From DATNPH01 sp036703315 (lineage in GTDB: Bacteria; Cyanobacteriota; Cyanobacteriia; Cyanobacteriales; Coleofasciculaceae), in the NCBI GenBank assembly GCA_036703315.1, contig DATNPH010000117.1, forward strand, positions 1 to 34,631: 34,631 bases of DNA, read 5' to 3'. Under the pieces are notes generated by a model. The model was not told the origin of the DNA. It saw nothing but the letters and a program-made list of their open reading frames with translations, and made no database searches. Shown here piece by piece: positions 1 through 7,364 of this stretch (within the stretch, counting starts at the first letter, position 1; each line of letters starts with the position of its first letter). The translations under genes were made by a program, and so were the position numbers.

Positions 1-141
1 CGAGCAAAGCAATGTAACAGAAACTCACCCTGACACCGACCCTGACCAGGAAGACACCCTTCCGGAGCGGAAGCTTCCGCCATCAGACACGGAAGGAACC
101 CGGAAGCCCGATGGAATCTCGGTGGAAGCCTTTTCAGCCCG
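1..141. repeat. Terminal direct repeat (circular assembly overlap)
   Basis: Bases 1-141 are identical to 34491-34631. A 141-bp exact end overlap is what a k-mer assembler leaves on a circular contig. The reading frame of the ATPase gene passes through the overlap without interruption, which supports circularity. The true unit would be 34,490 bp. A phage terminal repeat is less likely because no virion genes are present. Confidence 0.93.
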
Positions 142-418
142 TTTGACATCAGCCTTAGCGGAAGCTTCCGGGGAAGCTTCCCAGACCCTTCCGCCCCTAT
201 TTGAGGGCTTAGATCGGGAAGGGAAGCTTCTCATGCTCCGGCTGTTGCTGGCGAAAAAATTGGGTAAAGAAAAGACGATTATGTTGGCATGGAGTGTTAA
301 GTCTGGAGGCAGAAGCCACGATAAATATCGGATGGCTTCCGAACTAATAGATTCAATGATGCGTGACCTATCAGAACTCGGATTCGATGAAGAGAATAAC
401 TGGGGAATAGAGCAATGA
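1..418 (+). CDS. C-terminal part of membrane-anchored P-loop ATPase (continues from 34490)
   Basis: This is the tail of the gene that begins at 32707. The frame starting at base 2 matches the frame at 34492, so in the circle the protein is 733 aa and stops at 416-418. This part holds an acidic, proline-rich linker (bases 1-120) and a helical end of about 90 residues. The GTG at 122 is not needed as a start. The stop overlaps the next start as ATGA at 415-418, so translation is probably coupled. Three perfect GGAAGCTTCC palindromes and one near copy lie in the coding sequence at 69-230. Confidence 0.85.
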   Translation, partial: EQSNVTETHPDTDPDQEDTLPERKLPPSDTEGTRKPDGISVEAFSARLTSALAEASGEASQTLPPLFEGLDREGKLLMLRLLLAKKLGKEKTIMLAWSVKSGGRSHDKYRMASELIDSMMRDLSELGFDEENNWGIEQ

Positions 419-879
419 AAAAAGCGTTAGTCGATTTTTCTGAAACAACAGGAAGATACTCGTTACTGCTGGTCAAGATTTCTGCTACTGCCTTACTGGG
501 GTGTGGAATTGTCAGTGGAATTACCGCACTTGGTAGAACGATTCAACCGCTAGAAAAACCAACTCAACGAGTAGCTGCTGCTGCCGCGAATATTGGAACA
601 ATCGGACTAGCTGGATTAATTGCATCAGGTGCCATTTATTTAGCTGGGGGAGGTGGCAGAACTCCTGTTGCTGGCAGAACTGAAAACAAAGAAGACGATG
701 AAGATATTAGGGATGTCAAATGGGAGGAATTGGTGCAAGATTTATGGGGAACTGAATATTACCTTGCTAGCTGCAAAGGATGCAAGCATTTAGTCGAAAA
801 AATTGCACCGTGTACTTATATGATTTGCGCGATGCATCCCTATGGTCAGAAAAATTGTGATGATTGGGAAAAGCGTTAA
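415..879 (+). CDS. Two-TM protein with C-terminal cysteine cluster
   Basis: A 154-aa protein of no family I recognise. It has two hydrophobic segments (about residues 18-40 and 55-78, the second rich in Ala/Gly), an acidic linker (88-100) and a C-terminal domain with C120-x2-C123, C133, C138 and C148. That spacing looks like a small metal-binding fold (Zn or Fe-S), but this is inference. The start overlaps the ATPase stop (ATGA), so the two are probably made together. With two TM segments in the ATPase as well, a membrane complex is plausible. Function unknown. Confidence 0.7.
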   Translation: MKKALVDFSETTGRYSLLLVKISATALLGCGIVSGITALGRTIQPLEKPTQRVAAAAANIGTIGLAGLIASGAIYLAGGGGRTPVAGRTENKEDDEDIRDVKWEELVQDLWGTEYYLASCKGCKHLVEKIAPCTYMICAMHPYGQKNCDDWEKR

Positions 880-909
880 AGCTAAACGAGAATTAGGAGC
901 AGAAAGCCA

Positions 910-1209
910 ATGATATTCAATCCCAATGTAATTTCTGTTTACGCTGGTACAAGTGTTGAAGAAATTAACGCTATTCCAGAACTACTCGCAGAACTTCAAG
1001 CAATGAGTCGAGATTGCAAAACTCCTCTTCAGAGCGAAGAGCGCGAAGTATATCTCGGAACTAATAGACCTCGTGTTCGAGAAATTGGTGAACGTTTCAA
1101 TAAGGCAGGCGGGTATAATCTCATGCTCTGGGCGGCTAAACAAATTCCTCTACACGATCAACGAGAACTTGAGTATGCTTGGCATGGCATCGGGCATTGG
1201 CAATCATGA
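910..1209 (+). CDS. Hypothetical protein, 99 aa
   Basis: Unrecognised, soluble and mixed alpha/beta in appearance. AGGAG at 894-898 lies rather far (11 nt) upstream of the ATG. It follows the Cys-rich membrane gene by 30 bp and overlaps the next gene as ATGA at 1206-1209, so it belongs to the same operon. Protein of unknown function in the long plus-strand operon. Confidence 0.6.
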   Translation: MIFNPNVISVYAGTSVEEINAIPELLAELQAMSRDCKTPLQSEEREVYLGTNRPRVREIGERFNKAGGYNLMLWAAKQIPLHDQRELEYAWHGIGHWQS

Positions 1210-1565
1210 AAGCAACCGATTATCCTTGCTGGCTCTCTAAAAAAGATTTACACATTGCCCAAGCTCTAGTTGAAGAAGCTGGATTCATTTACTGTGGAAA
1301 GAATGAAGATTTCATCCCATACGATGAGGAGCTTGGCACTGGCTATAAGTTAGCTTCATGCTGCGGTTGGCAACTGGCTAGTGCTTATGGTGATGTAGCT
1401 CTGGAAGCCGTTCGAGATGGCGCGGTGTTCGGCAAATGTCTGGAAGTTTTGCCGGATATCAACTTTAAAAAAGAGGTCAAGCTCGCCAAGCGAGTTATCA
1501 GAGAAGCGGCTTCATATTGGGAAAAATCGAATCCATCATCCTTCGAGCAGTTGTCTTTGTTGTAG
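1206..1565 (+). CDS. Hypothetical protein, 119 aa (last gene of the plus-strand operon)
   Basis: I chose ATG 1206 because it overlaps the previous stop (ATGA). The upstream alternative at 1179 lies inside the preceding gene. The protein starts MKATDYPCW and contains several cysteines (YCG at about residue 29, a CC pair near residue 52). No known domain is recognised. The rho-independent terminator at 1600-1626 follows directly, so this gene closes the operon that begins near 28576. Confidence 0.65.
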   Translation: MKATDYPCWLSKKDLHIAQALVEEAGFIYCGKNEDFIPYDEELGTGYKLASCCGWQLASAYGDVALEAVRDGAVFGKCLEVLPDINFKKEVKLAKRVIREAASYWEKSNPSSFEQLSLL

Positions 1566-1599
1566 ATGATTGAACACAAACACCAAAACTGAGTTGAAT

Positions 1600-1626
1600 T
1601 TCCCGCTCAAGCAAGCGGGATTTTTA
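1600..1626 (+). terminator. Rho-independent terminator of the long operon
   Basis: TCCCGCT (1601-1607) pairs with AGCGGGA (1614-1620) over a 6-nt loop, followed by TTTTTATT. Well placed 35 bp after the last gene. Confidence 0.85.
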
Positions 1627-1649
1627 TTAAGTTGTCAAAATAAAAGGTA

Positions 1650-1859
1650 ATGACTAACCCCACGCCAATCTCTCCTGCAAAAATCCACCTTGTCGTCAAC
1701 ACGTCTGTTGGCACACTGTTGGTGTTTTATACCAGCGGACACTGCTGGCAGTTCCGGGTGCTAAGTCCTGGGGGCAAAGTTTTCGGAGAGCGACGAATTT
1801 TCTACACCGCTGAAGCAGCCGAGCGAGCAGGGCGTGAGTGGGTGGAAAAAGGAAACTAA
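1650..1859 (+). CDS. Hypothetical small protein, 69 aa
   Basis: Compact 69-aa protein with beta-strand character at the start (HLVVNTSVGTLLVFYTSG) and a helix with AEAAERAGREW near the end. AAAGG precedes the ATG closely. It stands alone between the operon terminator and the convergent regulator gene, whose extended reading frame overlaps its stop by 4 bp. Function unknown. Confidence 0.5.
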   Translation: MTNPTPISPAKIHLVVNTSVGTLLVFYTSGHCWQFRVLSPGGKVFGERRIFYTAEAAERAGREWVEKGN

Positions 1860-2397
1860 CTGGGCGGGTAAAATTTGCGATCGCGTTCATCAAACTTCCA
1901 CCCCGACCGCTGCTCTAAGTACTCCTGGGAAGTCAGACCGTGCCTCTTGGCTTTAGCTGACAAGTTATTAGGGCTTTCCCCAACCTGCTTACAGAGTTCA
2001 TTCTGCGAGAGTCCTTGAGCGGAGCCAGTGGCTAAAGTAGATACAGATTCCCTTTTCCTGTTTACCCTCTGAGGCTGGCGATCGCTGCAATTTTCTCGGC
2101 TTGAGAGGGACTCAACTTTTTTTCTAATGTCTCTAGGCGTGCGTTAACGGAATCCTCCAAACTCCTCAGATTACCCTGCAAGCCCTCTAACTCCTCAACT
2201 AATTCAGCTTTTATCTGTGCTCTTAATTGATCGAGTCGTCCTGTAGACAAATCTGTTAACGACTCTTTTGACACACCAAGCCGTTCTTTAAGCAAGCGCT
2301 GGGCAACCAGGTTAGCACTTTCATCTCCCTCGGCTAGCTGCTTGAGGGCTTCCAGCTCGGCATCGTTAACCCGAAACGAGATTAGGTGGCTTGCCAT
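1856..2397 (-). pseudogene. Ribbon-helix-helix regulator, probably frameshifted; C-terminal HTH-like extension out of frame
   Basis: The first frame (2397 down to 2062, 111 aa) starts with a strand plus two helices, typical of CopG/RHH DNA-binding domains (residues 2-42, with HLISFRVNDAELEAL), then a coiled-coil-like region. It stops at 2062-2064. In the -1 frame, from about 2068 to the TAG at 1856, an open stretch of 70 codons has no start codon but reads like protein (SQNELCKQVGESPNNL, then AKAKRHGLTSQEYLEQ), resembling a helix-turn-helix. One extra base in the GGG run (2065-2067) would join both parts into a 180-aa protein. Either a true frameshift mutation, an assembly indel or programmed frameshifting would explain it. 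The upstream DNA carries a GTTAAC cluster, a likely binding site. Confidence 0.55.
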
Positions 2398-2503
2398 TAG
2401 TTAACACTCCGTTGACTACTGTTAACACTAGCCTAACTTAGTTGTAGACATTTTGTTAACAGGGTGTTGACAAGTAGCTAACTATTAGTCTACAGTTGTT
2501 AAC
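2143..2503. promoter_or_regulatory. Cluster of seven GTTAAC palindromes (operator or partition-site candidate)
   Basis: GTTAAC occurs at 2143, 2255, 2365, 2400, 2421, 2455 and 2498. The last four, in the intergenic part upstream of the RHH gene, sit in longer contexts such as TGTTAACA. A 6-mer would be expected about once in 4 kb, so seven in 360 bp is striking. RHH proteins of plasmids often bind such repeats for autoregulation or partition, hence the inference. Confidence 0.5.
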
Positions 2504-2544
2504 AACGAGGCGATGCCACTACATACTTCGCCAATCGCCCAAAG

Positions 2545-2574
2545 CTTAAATCGCTAACGCTCCAAAGATTTAAG
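2545..2574. repeat. Inverted repeat CTTAAATC / GATTTAAG
   Basis: CTTAAATC (2545-2552) and GATTTAAG (2567-2574) form a perfect 8-bp stem with a 14-nt loop, about 55 bp before the gene at 2631. It could be an operator or an RNA hairpin in the leader. No T-run follows. Confidence 0.4.
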
Positions 2575-2630
2575 AGGGCAATCACTTCAATCAGCTCACA
2601 AAAATATCGACACATAAGGACTTTGTTGCA

Positions 2631-3203
2631 ATGGAATTAACTATCGCCACACTCAACTTCATTCTGCTGCCTCCATTCTTGTTCATCGTTGTTTTCTGCT
2701 TCCTGTGCTGCCAGCTTCCTCGAACCAGCTACACTACTGCCATGCAGCAGCCAGAGATGGAAGCGGTTACAACCCCACAAATCCAGACCGAAACCGTCGA
2801 AGAAGTTGAAGCAGAGCAAAAGTCAGTCGGCGAAGAACACGCTCTCAACCAACCTCAAGCCGACACACCAGCAATAGAAATCCTGGAGAATGTGCCAATC
2901 GAAACAGAGGCGGAAGAAACTGTCACATCAGTTTCGGCGGTTAGTAGCCCACAGCCCGAACTTTGTACCCAGGTGCTTGCCGTCATCGACAATCTGGGCA
3001 AACGGGAAGCCCGGAAGATCATGGGCGCACTGAAGTTGCAGCAGAAGCGAAACGGTGTGGAACTCTCCACAGAACTGATGGTTGCCAGCATCAAGCGCGA
3101 GTTCAAGGCTTCCCCAGATCGCGTAATAGAAGCAATTCGCGATCGCTTACCTGAACTGCTGTCAAATGCCACTTCTTCTCAACCCGATCAACTAGCCAGC
3201 TAA
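2631..3203 (+). CDS. Hypothetical protein with N-terminal membrane segment, 190 aa
   Basis: AAGGA precedes ATG 2631. Residues 8-29 are strongly hydrophobic with an FCFLCC stretch (a membrane anchor or uncleaved signal). They are followed by a long acidic, low-complexity linker rich in Glu, Thr and Pro (about 40-110) and a compact helical domain (about 112-180, containing LGKREARKIMGALKL and RVIEAIRDRLPELL). The C-terminal domain looks like a real fold, but I do not recognise it. Terminators at 3213-3239 and 3275-3304 follow. Function unknown. Confidence 0.55.
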   Translation: MELTIATLNFILLPPFLFIVVFCFLCCQLPRTSYTTAMQQPEMEAVTTPQIQTETVEEVEAEQKSVGEEHALNQPQADTPAIEILENVPIETEAEETVTSVSAVSSPQPELCTQVLAVIDNLGKREARKIMGALKLQQKRNGVELSTELMVASIKREFKASPDRVIEAIRDRLPELLSNATSSQPDQLAS

Positions 3204-3212
3204 AACAGTTGA

Positions 3213-3239
3213 GGGGCGACCCGCCGCATAAATCGCCCC
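3213..3239 (+). terminator. Hairpin after the 190-aa gene
   Basis: GGGGCGA (3213-3219) pairs with TCGCCCC (3233-3239), 10 bp after the stop at 3203. There is no T-run, so it is a weaker terminator or a processing hairpin backed by the one at 3275. Confidence 0.5.
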
Positions 3240-3274
3240 GCCCAACTCCCATAAGGATTTTTCAATGATATTAG

Positions 3275-3304
3275 TCCCCAGTGCTAGCTACTGGGGATTT
3301 TTAT
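3275..3304 (+). terminator. Rho-independent terminator
   Basis: TCCCCAGT (3275-3282) and ACTGGGGA (3290-3297) form a perfect 8-bp stem over a 7-nt loop, followed by TTTTTATT. Confidence 0.8.
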
Positions 3305-3696
3305 TGAAGCGATCGGTGGAAGCTGCCGCAACTGGGGTCGTTTCACTAATCGCCAGGGCAGCACACCGCCCACAGAAATTGTTAGGACAGAGCAAAGTTT
3401 GTAATTGGCGGGTGCCGCCCCGCGAGAGCTCTGGCGATTCCCCCAGTTGCTCCAGTTATAGATCTGACTTCATATCAACCAAGTGACTGCCAATCGCCCC
3501 CTTGCCCGAACGCACGACCAGGCTCCTTTGCGATCGCTCACCTCAACATCTGACCAAAGCAAGTCAGCCAGTTCGCAAAGGGAGCAAACCTGTATTGAGC
3601 AAAACCTTAATCGTCCCCAAGTTTTAAATAAGAACTCAAGCTTTCTTGCCACAGCTAGCGCTATCAGGGTTGGCAAAACAACAGATTGTACTTTCC
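3305..3696. other. Gap without a convincing gene
   Basis: Only short overlapping frames on both strands with no ribosome site or protein-like composition. It holds HIP1 octamers (near 3531) typical of cyanobacterial DNA. The promoter of the gene at 3697 must lie here but I cannot place it. Confidence 0.5.
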
Positions 3697-4347
3697 ATGA
3701 ATAGAGAACAGTTACTTTTGAAATATCAACAAGGGCAAAGAGATTTCAGCCAGCTACAACTTGGCAGTATCGACCTTTCGCACACCTACCTAGCTGGTAT
3801 TTCATTCAATGGTGCAGACCTCAGCACAGCCAACCTCTATGGAGCAAATCTCTTGAGAGCTGACTTGCGAAACGCAATACTGCGAAGGGCTAACCTATCG
3901 AAAGCGGTCTTGATAGGCAGCAGACTTGACGGCGCGTGTCTCGAACGAGCCAATCTCGACGACACGCTTATGCCCAACAATCGTACCACCTACTCTTACA
4001 GAGTCAAACCGGAGAAGAAAGCTTATGCTCGGCAGATGAGAAACAATCCCACCCCCTCGGAAGCAGCGCTGTGGGAACGGCTCCGACGCAATCAGTTGGG
4101 TGTCAAAATTGGCAGACAGAGAGTGATTCTGGGGTACATTGCTGACTTCTACTGTGCCTCCTGTCGCTTAGTCATTGAGGTGGACGGTGGCTCTCACGCC
4201 GACCGCCACCAGGAAGATGCTTTAAGAGACACAGCGCTTCTCAAGAAAGGGTTTCGCACGCTCCGGTTTCCAGCCGATAGAGTGTTGAGTGACCCAGACG
4301 GAGTGGTCGCTGAGATAAAGAAAGCCATCAGGAAGAGCTGGGATTAA
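3697..4347 (+). CDS. Pentapeptide-repeat / DUF559 endonuclease-like fusion protein
   Basis: 216 aa from ATG 3697 (an earlier start at 3646 adds 17 unlikely residues). Residues about 22-91 are pentapeptide repeats of the A(D/N)LxX type, such as GADLSTANLYGANLLRADL. Residues about 100-212 match DUF559, a Vsr-like domain of the PD-(D/E)xK fold: SEAALWERLR with E122, then D150 and E161-V-D163-G. The endonuclease residues look intact, so nicking or cutting activity is plausible. The pentapeptide helix is normally a binding or DNA-mimic module and may target the nuclease. It stands alone, ended by the 19-bp hairpin at 4387-4435. Fusions of this kind are uncommon as far as I know. Confidence 0.8.
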   Translation: MNREQLLLKYQQGQRDFSQLQLGSIDLSHTYLAGISFNGADLSTANLYGANLLRADLRNAILRRANLSKAVLIGSRLDGACLERANLDDTLMPNNRTTYSYRVKPEKKAYARQMRNNPTPSEAALWERLRRNQLGVKIGRQRVILGYIADFYCASCRLVIEVDGGSHADRHQEDALRDTALLKKGFRTLRFPADRVLSDPDGVVAEIKKAIRKSWD

Positions 4348-4386
4348 ACTTTGCCTCGCAACAGAAGCTGAATCCCTCAAATCAAG

Positions 4387-4435
4387 TTGATAATTGACTC
4401 TCCTTTCAATTAAATCAAGGAGAGTTAATTATCAA
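4387..4435. terminator. Large hairpin, probably a bidirectional terminator
   Basis: A 19-bp stem with one G-T pair (4387-4405 with 4417-4435) and an 11-nt loop lies between the convergent ends of the DUF559 fusion gene (plus) and the SLOG-phosphorylase gene (minus, ends 4565). Poly-T is weak, but size and place fit a terminator for both. It could alternatively be an old mobile-element end at the border of the AT-rich defence island. Confidence 0.6.
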
Positions 4436-4564
4436 GGGGAGTCTCTAAGCTTTTGAGTTGGTGTCTCCTCCAATCCGGGATAAATGTATTTGCCATTCGC
4501 TAGTGTCGTTTCTTATTCCTTTGTTACGAAAAGATTTAGCTTTAATTTATGAGAATTTAGGAAA

Positions 4565-6394
4565 TCAAATTTTCTTCAATAAAGCAAGAAAAAATCGGGC
4601 AGAAGTTTCAGCAGCATAGTGACGGAATTGATCGTCTTTCTCATGATCTCCATAGTCGGATACTGACTTAACAATAATCATTGGCAATTGGTGTAATTCG
4701 GCAACTGCCCCGATAGCTGCACTTTCCATTTCTACCCCAAGTGTTTTGCGTCCTATTTTTTCTAAACGAGAAAACAATTGCGGATCTTGTTGCACCATAC
4801 TACTGGTTCCAATGGGAGCAACGTGAACCTCTGGCTCTAGTGGGTCTGATGGAAGACAGTCTAGATATTGCAAACGCTCTTGTTCGACTTTTCGCTTAGC
4901 TGTAGCCGTCAATTCCAAGCCTTTTTTCTTTAACAATCCTTTTTGAATTAGTTGTTGGACGACCTGCGTCCATGCTGGACACTCTTGCTTTCTCTCTGGA
5001 TGGTTCAATGGAGATGGTTCTTTGTCAGAATCAACTTCATGGTCGTATAGTTTATGAAGCAGCCACTGCTCTTGGTGGAAATAGGAGCGAGGGCGATTGC
5101 CCTTAATTGTTTTTATCCAGTCTTTAGAAAAGTTTTCTACCTGATGCTTCCAGAGAGAGCGAAGGTTATAAGTTTGGATATCGTGGAAAATTTCTTCCTT
5201 CCGAATTACTTCGCTGCCTGATTGCTCATAATAAGCTTTCAGCTTGCCGCTGTCGATTTTGAACACTCGGTCAGCAACAATTACGTCTCCGAGGAATACT
5301 TCTCCTTGCCTACCAGCGCAAATACCAGTCATGGCTATACGGCTAGGCTTTAATTCTTGGATAAGACGTGTAGCGACGCTTGCTGCATGAAATTCTCCCA
5401 TGCTAACTGCCCTGGCAGCAGCAACCGTGATAAGTGTGCCGTTACTATGTCTGAATATTTGTTTATAGTAGGAAAAACCTTGACTATCTTCGCATTCTTG
5501 CCATGAATGAGAAGATTCGTCTACACAGCCTAAAAGTGCATCAAGTTCATCTTTTAAGGCGGTAATGACCAGGACATCAATTTCTGGTTGTTGAGCTTGA
5601 TTGTTTGATTGTGGTATCAAATTGCTGTAGGTGGAAGATTTAAGGTACTCCTCAGTAGACGGAGGTTCCAAAGCGTGGATTAGCTTTACTATACCTTGAA
5701 CCACTTCCCTAACAGGTCTTTTACCTTGACGGGTTGTTAAGCCAGTGACCAGACTACCAGCAGCACTGGTGTCAGATATACGAACGAAAGTATGGGGTTC
5801 ATCAAGCATTTTCGTTGCCAAGGGTGGCGCTCCGCCACTTCCATCATTGCAGCTACAACCGATTTGAATATCTAGAGGGATAACAGGCTTGCCATTTCCC
5901 CTGTATAAATCTGCTAGGCTTTCAACTCCCTCCCCTCCACCTAGGATGATAAGGATGTCTCCTCGGAGTACTTGACGTTGCCGATATAACTCTCCTGATG
6001 CCCGACCAGGCTTAAGACAATTTATTTCAATAGCATCGGTAGCTAATAGAGATTCCCATAAATCTCGCCGGGAATCAGGAATTTGCTTTTCTGTCTTATC
6101 TTTCCGTACTATGTAAATCAAACGTTCTGTAAAATCGGAGATCCTGACCACTCCCTGCTGCAAACATTCGTAGATGGCGCTAAGTGCAGTCCAGTCAAAA
6201 ATAATTGGCAGTGAGTTAGGATCGTCTGGTATCGATAGAGGATCTTTACCAATGCCCGTGATAAACATTGCTCCCTCTACTATCAAGGCTTTTACCAGTT
6301 GTGTGACTAACTCATGGGCATAACGAAGAAGGTTTGGGTCTAGGCTTGGATCTGCACTACCTGCAATATGAACCCGCCGTCCTCTAATATGCAT
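4565..6394 (-). CDS. SLOG-like domain fused to nucleoside phosphorylase/nucleosidase (probable defence effector)
   Basis: 609 aa. Residues 1-240 look like a SLOG/LOG Rossmann domain: HIAGSADP at 9-16, FITGIGKDP at 44-52, and ILIILGGGEGVESL at 147-160 with the nucleotide-binding GGGEG. Residues 271-609 are the PNP/MTA-SAH nucleosidase family (PNP_UDP_1): IDVLVITALKDEL, a GICAGR turn near 356, VEMES at 554-558 and the catalytic-type SD (579-580) in KSVSDYGD. An insertion of about 100 residues before VEMES contains a winged-helix-like piece (LIQKGLL, LELTATAKRKVE). PNP domains act as ATP-destroying nucleosidases in several anti-phage systems, and SLOG domains sense nucleotide signals. Signal-gated cleavage of a cellular nucleotide is inferred. 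It is divergent from the 2-TM gene and next to the CBASS operon, so it may be its effector or a separate system. Confidence 0.75.
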   Translation of the reverse strand: MHIRGRRVHIAGSADPSLDPNLLRYAHELVTQLVKALIVEGAMFITGIGKDPLSIPDDPNSLPIIFDWTALSAIYECLQQGVVRISDFTERLIYIVRKDKTEKQIPDSRRDLWESLLATDAIEINCLKPGRASGELYRQRQVLRGDILIILGGGEGVESLADLYRGNGKPVIPLDIQIGCSCNDGSGGAPPLATKMLDEPHTFVRISDTSAAGSLVTGLTTRQGKRPVREVVQGIVKLIHALEPPSTEEYLKSSTYSNLIPQSNNQAQQPEIDVLVITALKDELDALLGCVDESSHSWQECEDSQGFSYYKQIFRHSNGTLITVAAARAVSMGEFHAASVATRLIQELKPSRIAMTGICAGRQGEVFLGDVIVADRVFKIDSGKLKAYYEQSGSEVIRKEEIFHDIQTYNLRSLWKHQVENFSKDWIKTIKGNRPRSYFHQEQWLLHKLYDHEVDSDKEPSPLNHPERKQECPAWTQVVQQLIQKGLLKKKGLELTATAKRKVEQERLQYLDCLPSDPLEPEVHVAPIGTSSMVQQDPQLFSRLEKIGRKTLGVEMESAAIGAVAELHQLPMIIVKSVSDYGDHEKDDQFRHYAAETSARFFLALLKKI

Positions 6395-6465
6395 ATCTGT
6401 GTCATTTAAGCAAGACTTACTTATCTATCTTAATATATTGATTGCAAAGGTATCTATCAGAGAAA

Positions 6466-7305
6466 ATGTCAAATCAGTTGAGAAAAGATTTCAAAAGTCC
6501 TCTTAAGAGGCTTTTAGGAAGGTATTACAGCCTGGCTGGTTTGCTAGTTTTTCTTTTAGGCGTTTTACTCAGGCTAGCTGCCTTGGGTAAAACAGGATTT
6601 TTTTGGGATGCAACTAAAGATATTGGTACTTTTTTTGCTGTTGCAGTTGCTATACCATTTTTCTATGAAAAGTTGATTAAATCTGAAGAACGTCAGCTTT
6701 TTATTACTGAGCTTGAAGAATTATTAGATAGTAAATTTCCTAATCATAAAACTGGTTTGAAGTTATATGAGGATGGCAGACCAAGTATTTCTGATAAAGT
6801 AGATATACTTTTGACTGCCAAATTCGAGGTAGTTAATTTAGGAATTGCACACCGTTCTTTGGTTGGGTATTTTGAACAAAGACCTGCTCGTGAATTCAAA
6901 GAGCCTATTTTAGAGTTGCTAAGAAAAGGGGTTGTATTCAAGTATATTTTTCTAGACCCTGATTGTGATATTGCCAAGCAATATGCTCAAGACAGAGGAG
7001 AATTAGAACTTATCAACCGCATCCGAACATCTCTTGATGCTGTAAAAGTACTGAAATCAGAAATTGATAAATTAGGACTCTCAGGGAGATTCGAGATATA
7101 CCTTTCTTCCAGTTTTCCTTATATGTCTGTTACTTGTATTGATGGAAATGAAGTAAATGGTCGGATGTTAATTTCTCCTTATTTATATGGGATTAAAAGG
7201 GCTGAAATGCCGCATTTCGATATTTCCAAGACTGAACATGAGGTGATGTTTCAGACCTACTGGAGATCGATTACAGAAATATTAGTTAATTCTCGCCAAC
7301 TTTAA
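6466..7305 (+). CDS. Two-TM protein with C-terminal PLD-like (DUF5919-type) domain, candidate CBASS effector
   Basis: I prefer ATG 6466 (279 aa) over a TTG at 6442. Two membrane helices (about 20-40 and 50-68) are followed by a cytosolic domain (about 105-279) whose pattern (VVNLGIAHRSL, LLRKGVVFKYIFLDPD, MLISPYLYGIKRAEMPHFD) resembles DUF5919, a phospholipase-D-like fold without HKD motifs. It converges on the CD-NTase gene with only 59 bp between them and is divergent from the SLOG-phosphorylase gene. Two-TM effectors that damage the membrane are common in CBASS, so it is a good effector candidate, though on the opposite strand. Base composition is as AT-rich as its neighbours, so the group probably arrived together. 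Confidence 0.6.
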   Translation: MSNQLRKDFKSPLKRLLGRYYSLAGLLVFLLGVLLRLAALGKTGFFWDATKDIGTFFAVAVAIPFFYEKLIKSEERQLFITELEELLDSKFPNHKTGLKLYEDGRPSISDKVDILLTAKFEVVNLGIAHRSLVGYFEQRPAREFKEPILELLRKGVVFKYIFLDPDCDIAKQYAQDRGELELINRIRTSLDAVKVLKSEIDKLGLSGRFEIYLSSSFPYMSVTCIDGNEVNGRMLISPYLYGIKRAEMPHFDISKTEHEVMFQTYWRSITEILVNSRQL

Positions 7306-7364
7306 TTACTAAATAGTATATTCCCTTGCCTCCAGTTTTGCAATAACCAGTAACCTTTTTATAG

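Noticed and set aside
1..141. Phage-type direct terminal repeat or transposon ends.
   Set aside because: No capsid, terminase or transposase genes; a gene reads through the join in frame; 141 bp fits an assembler overlap.
3265..3704. Three ORFs of 68-73 aa in the gap before the DUF559 fusion.
   Set aside because: One runs through a perfect terminator and the others are mirror frames; no ribosome sites or protein-like composition.
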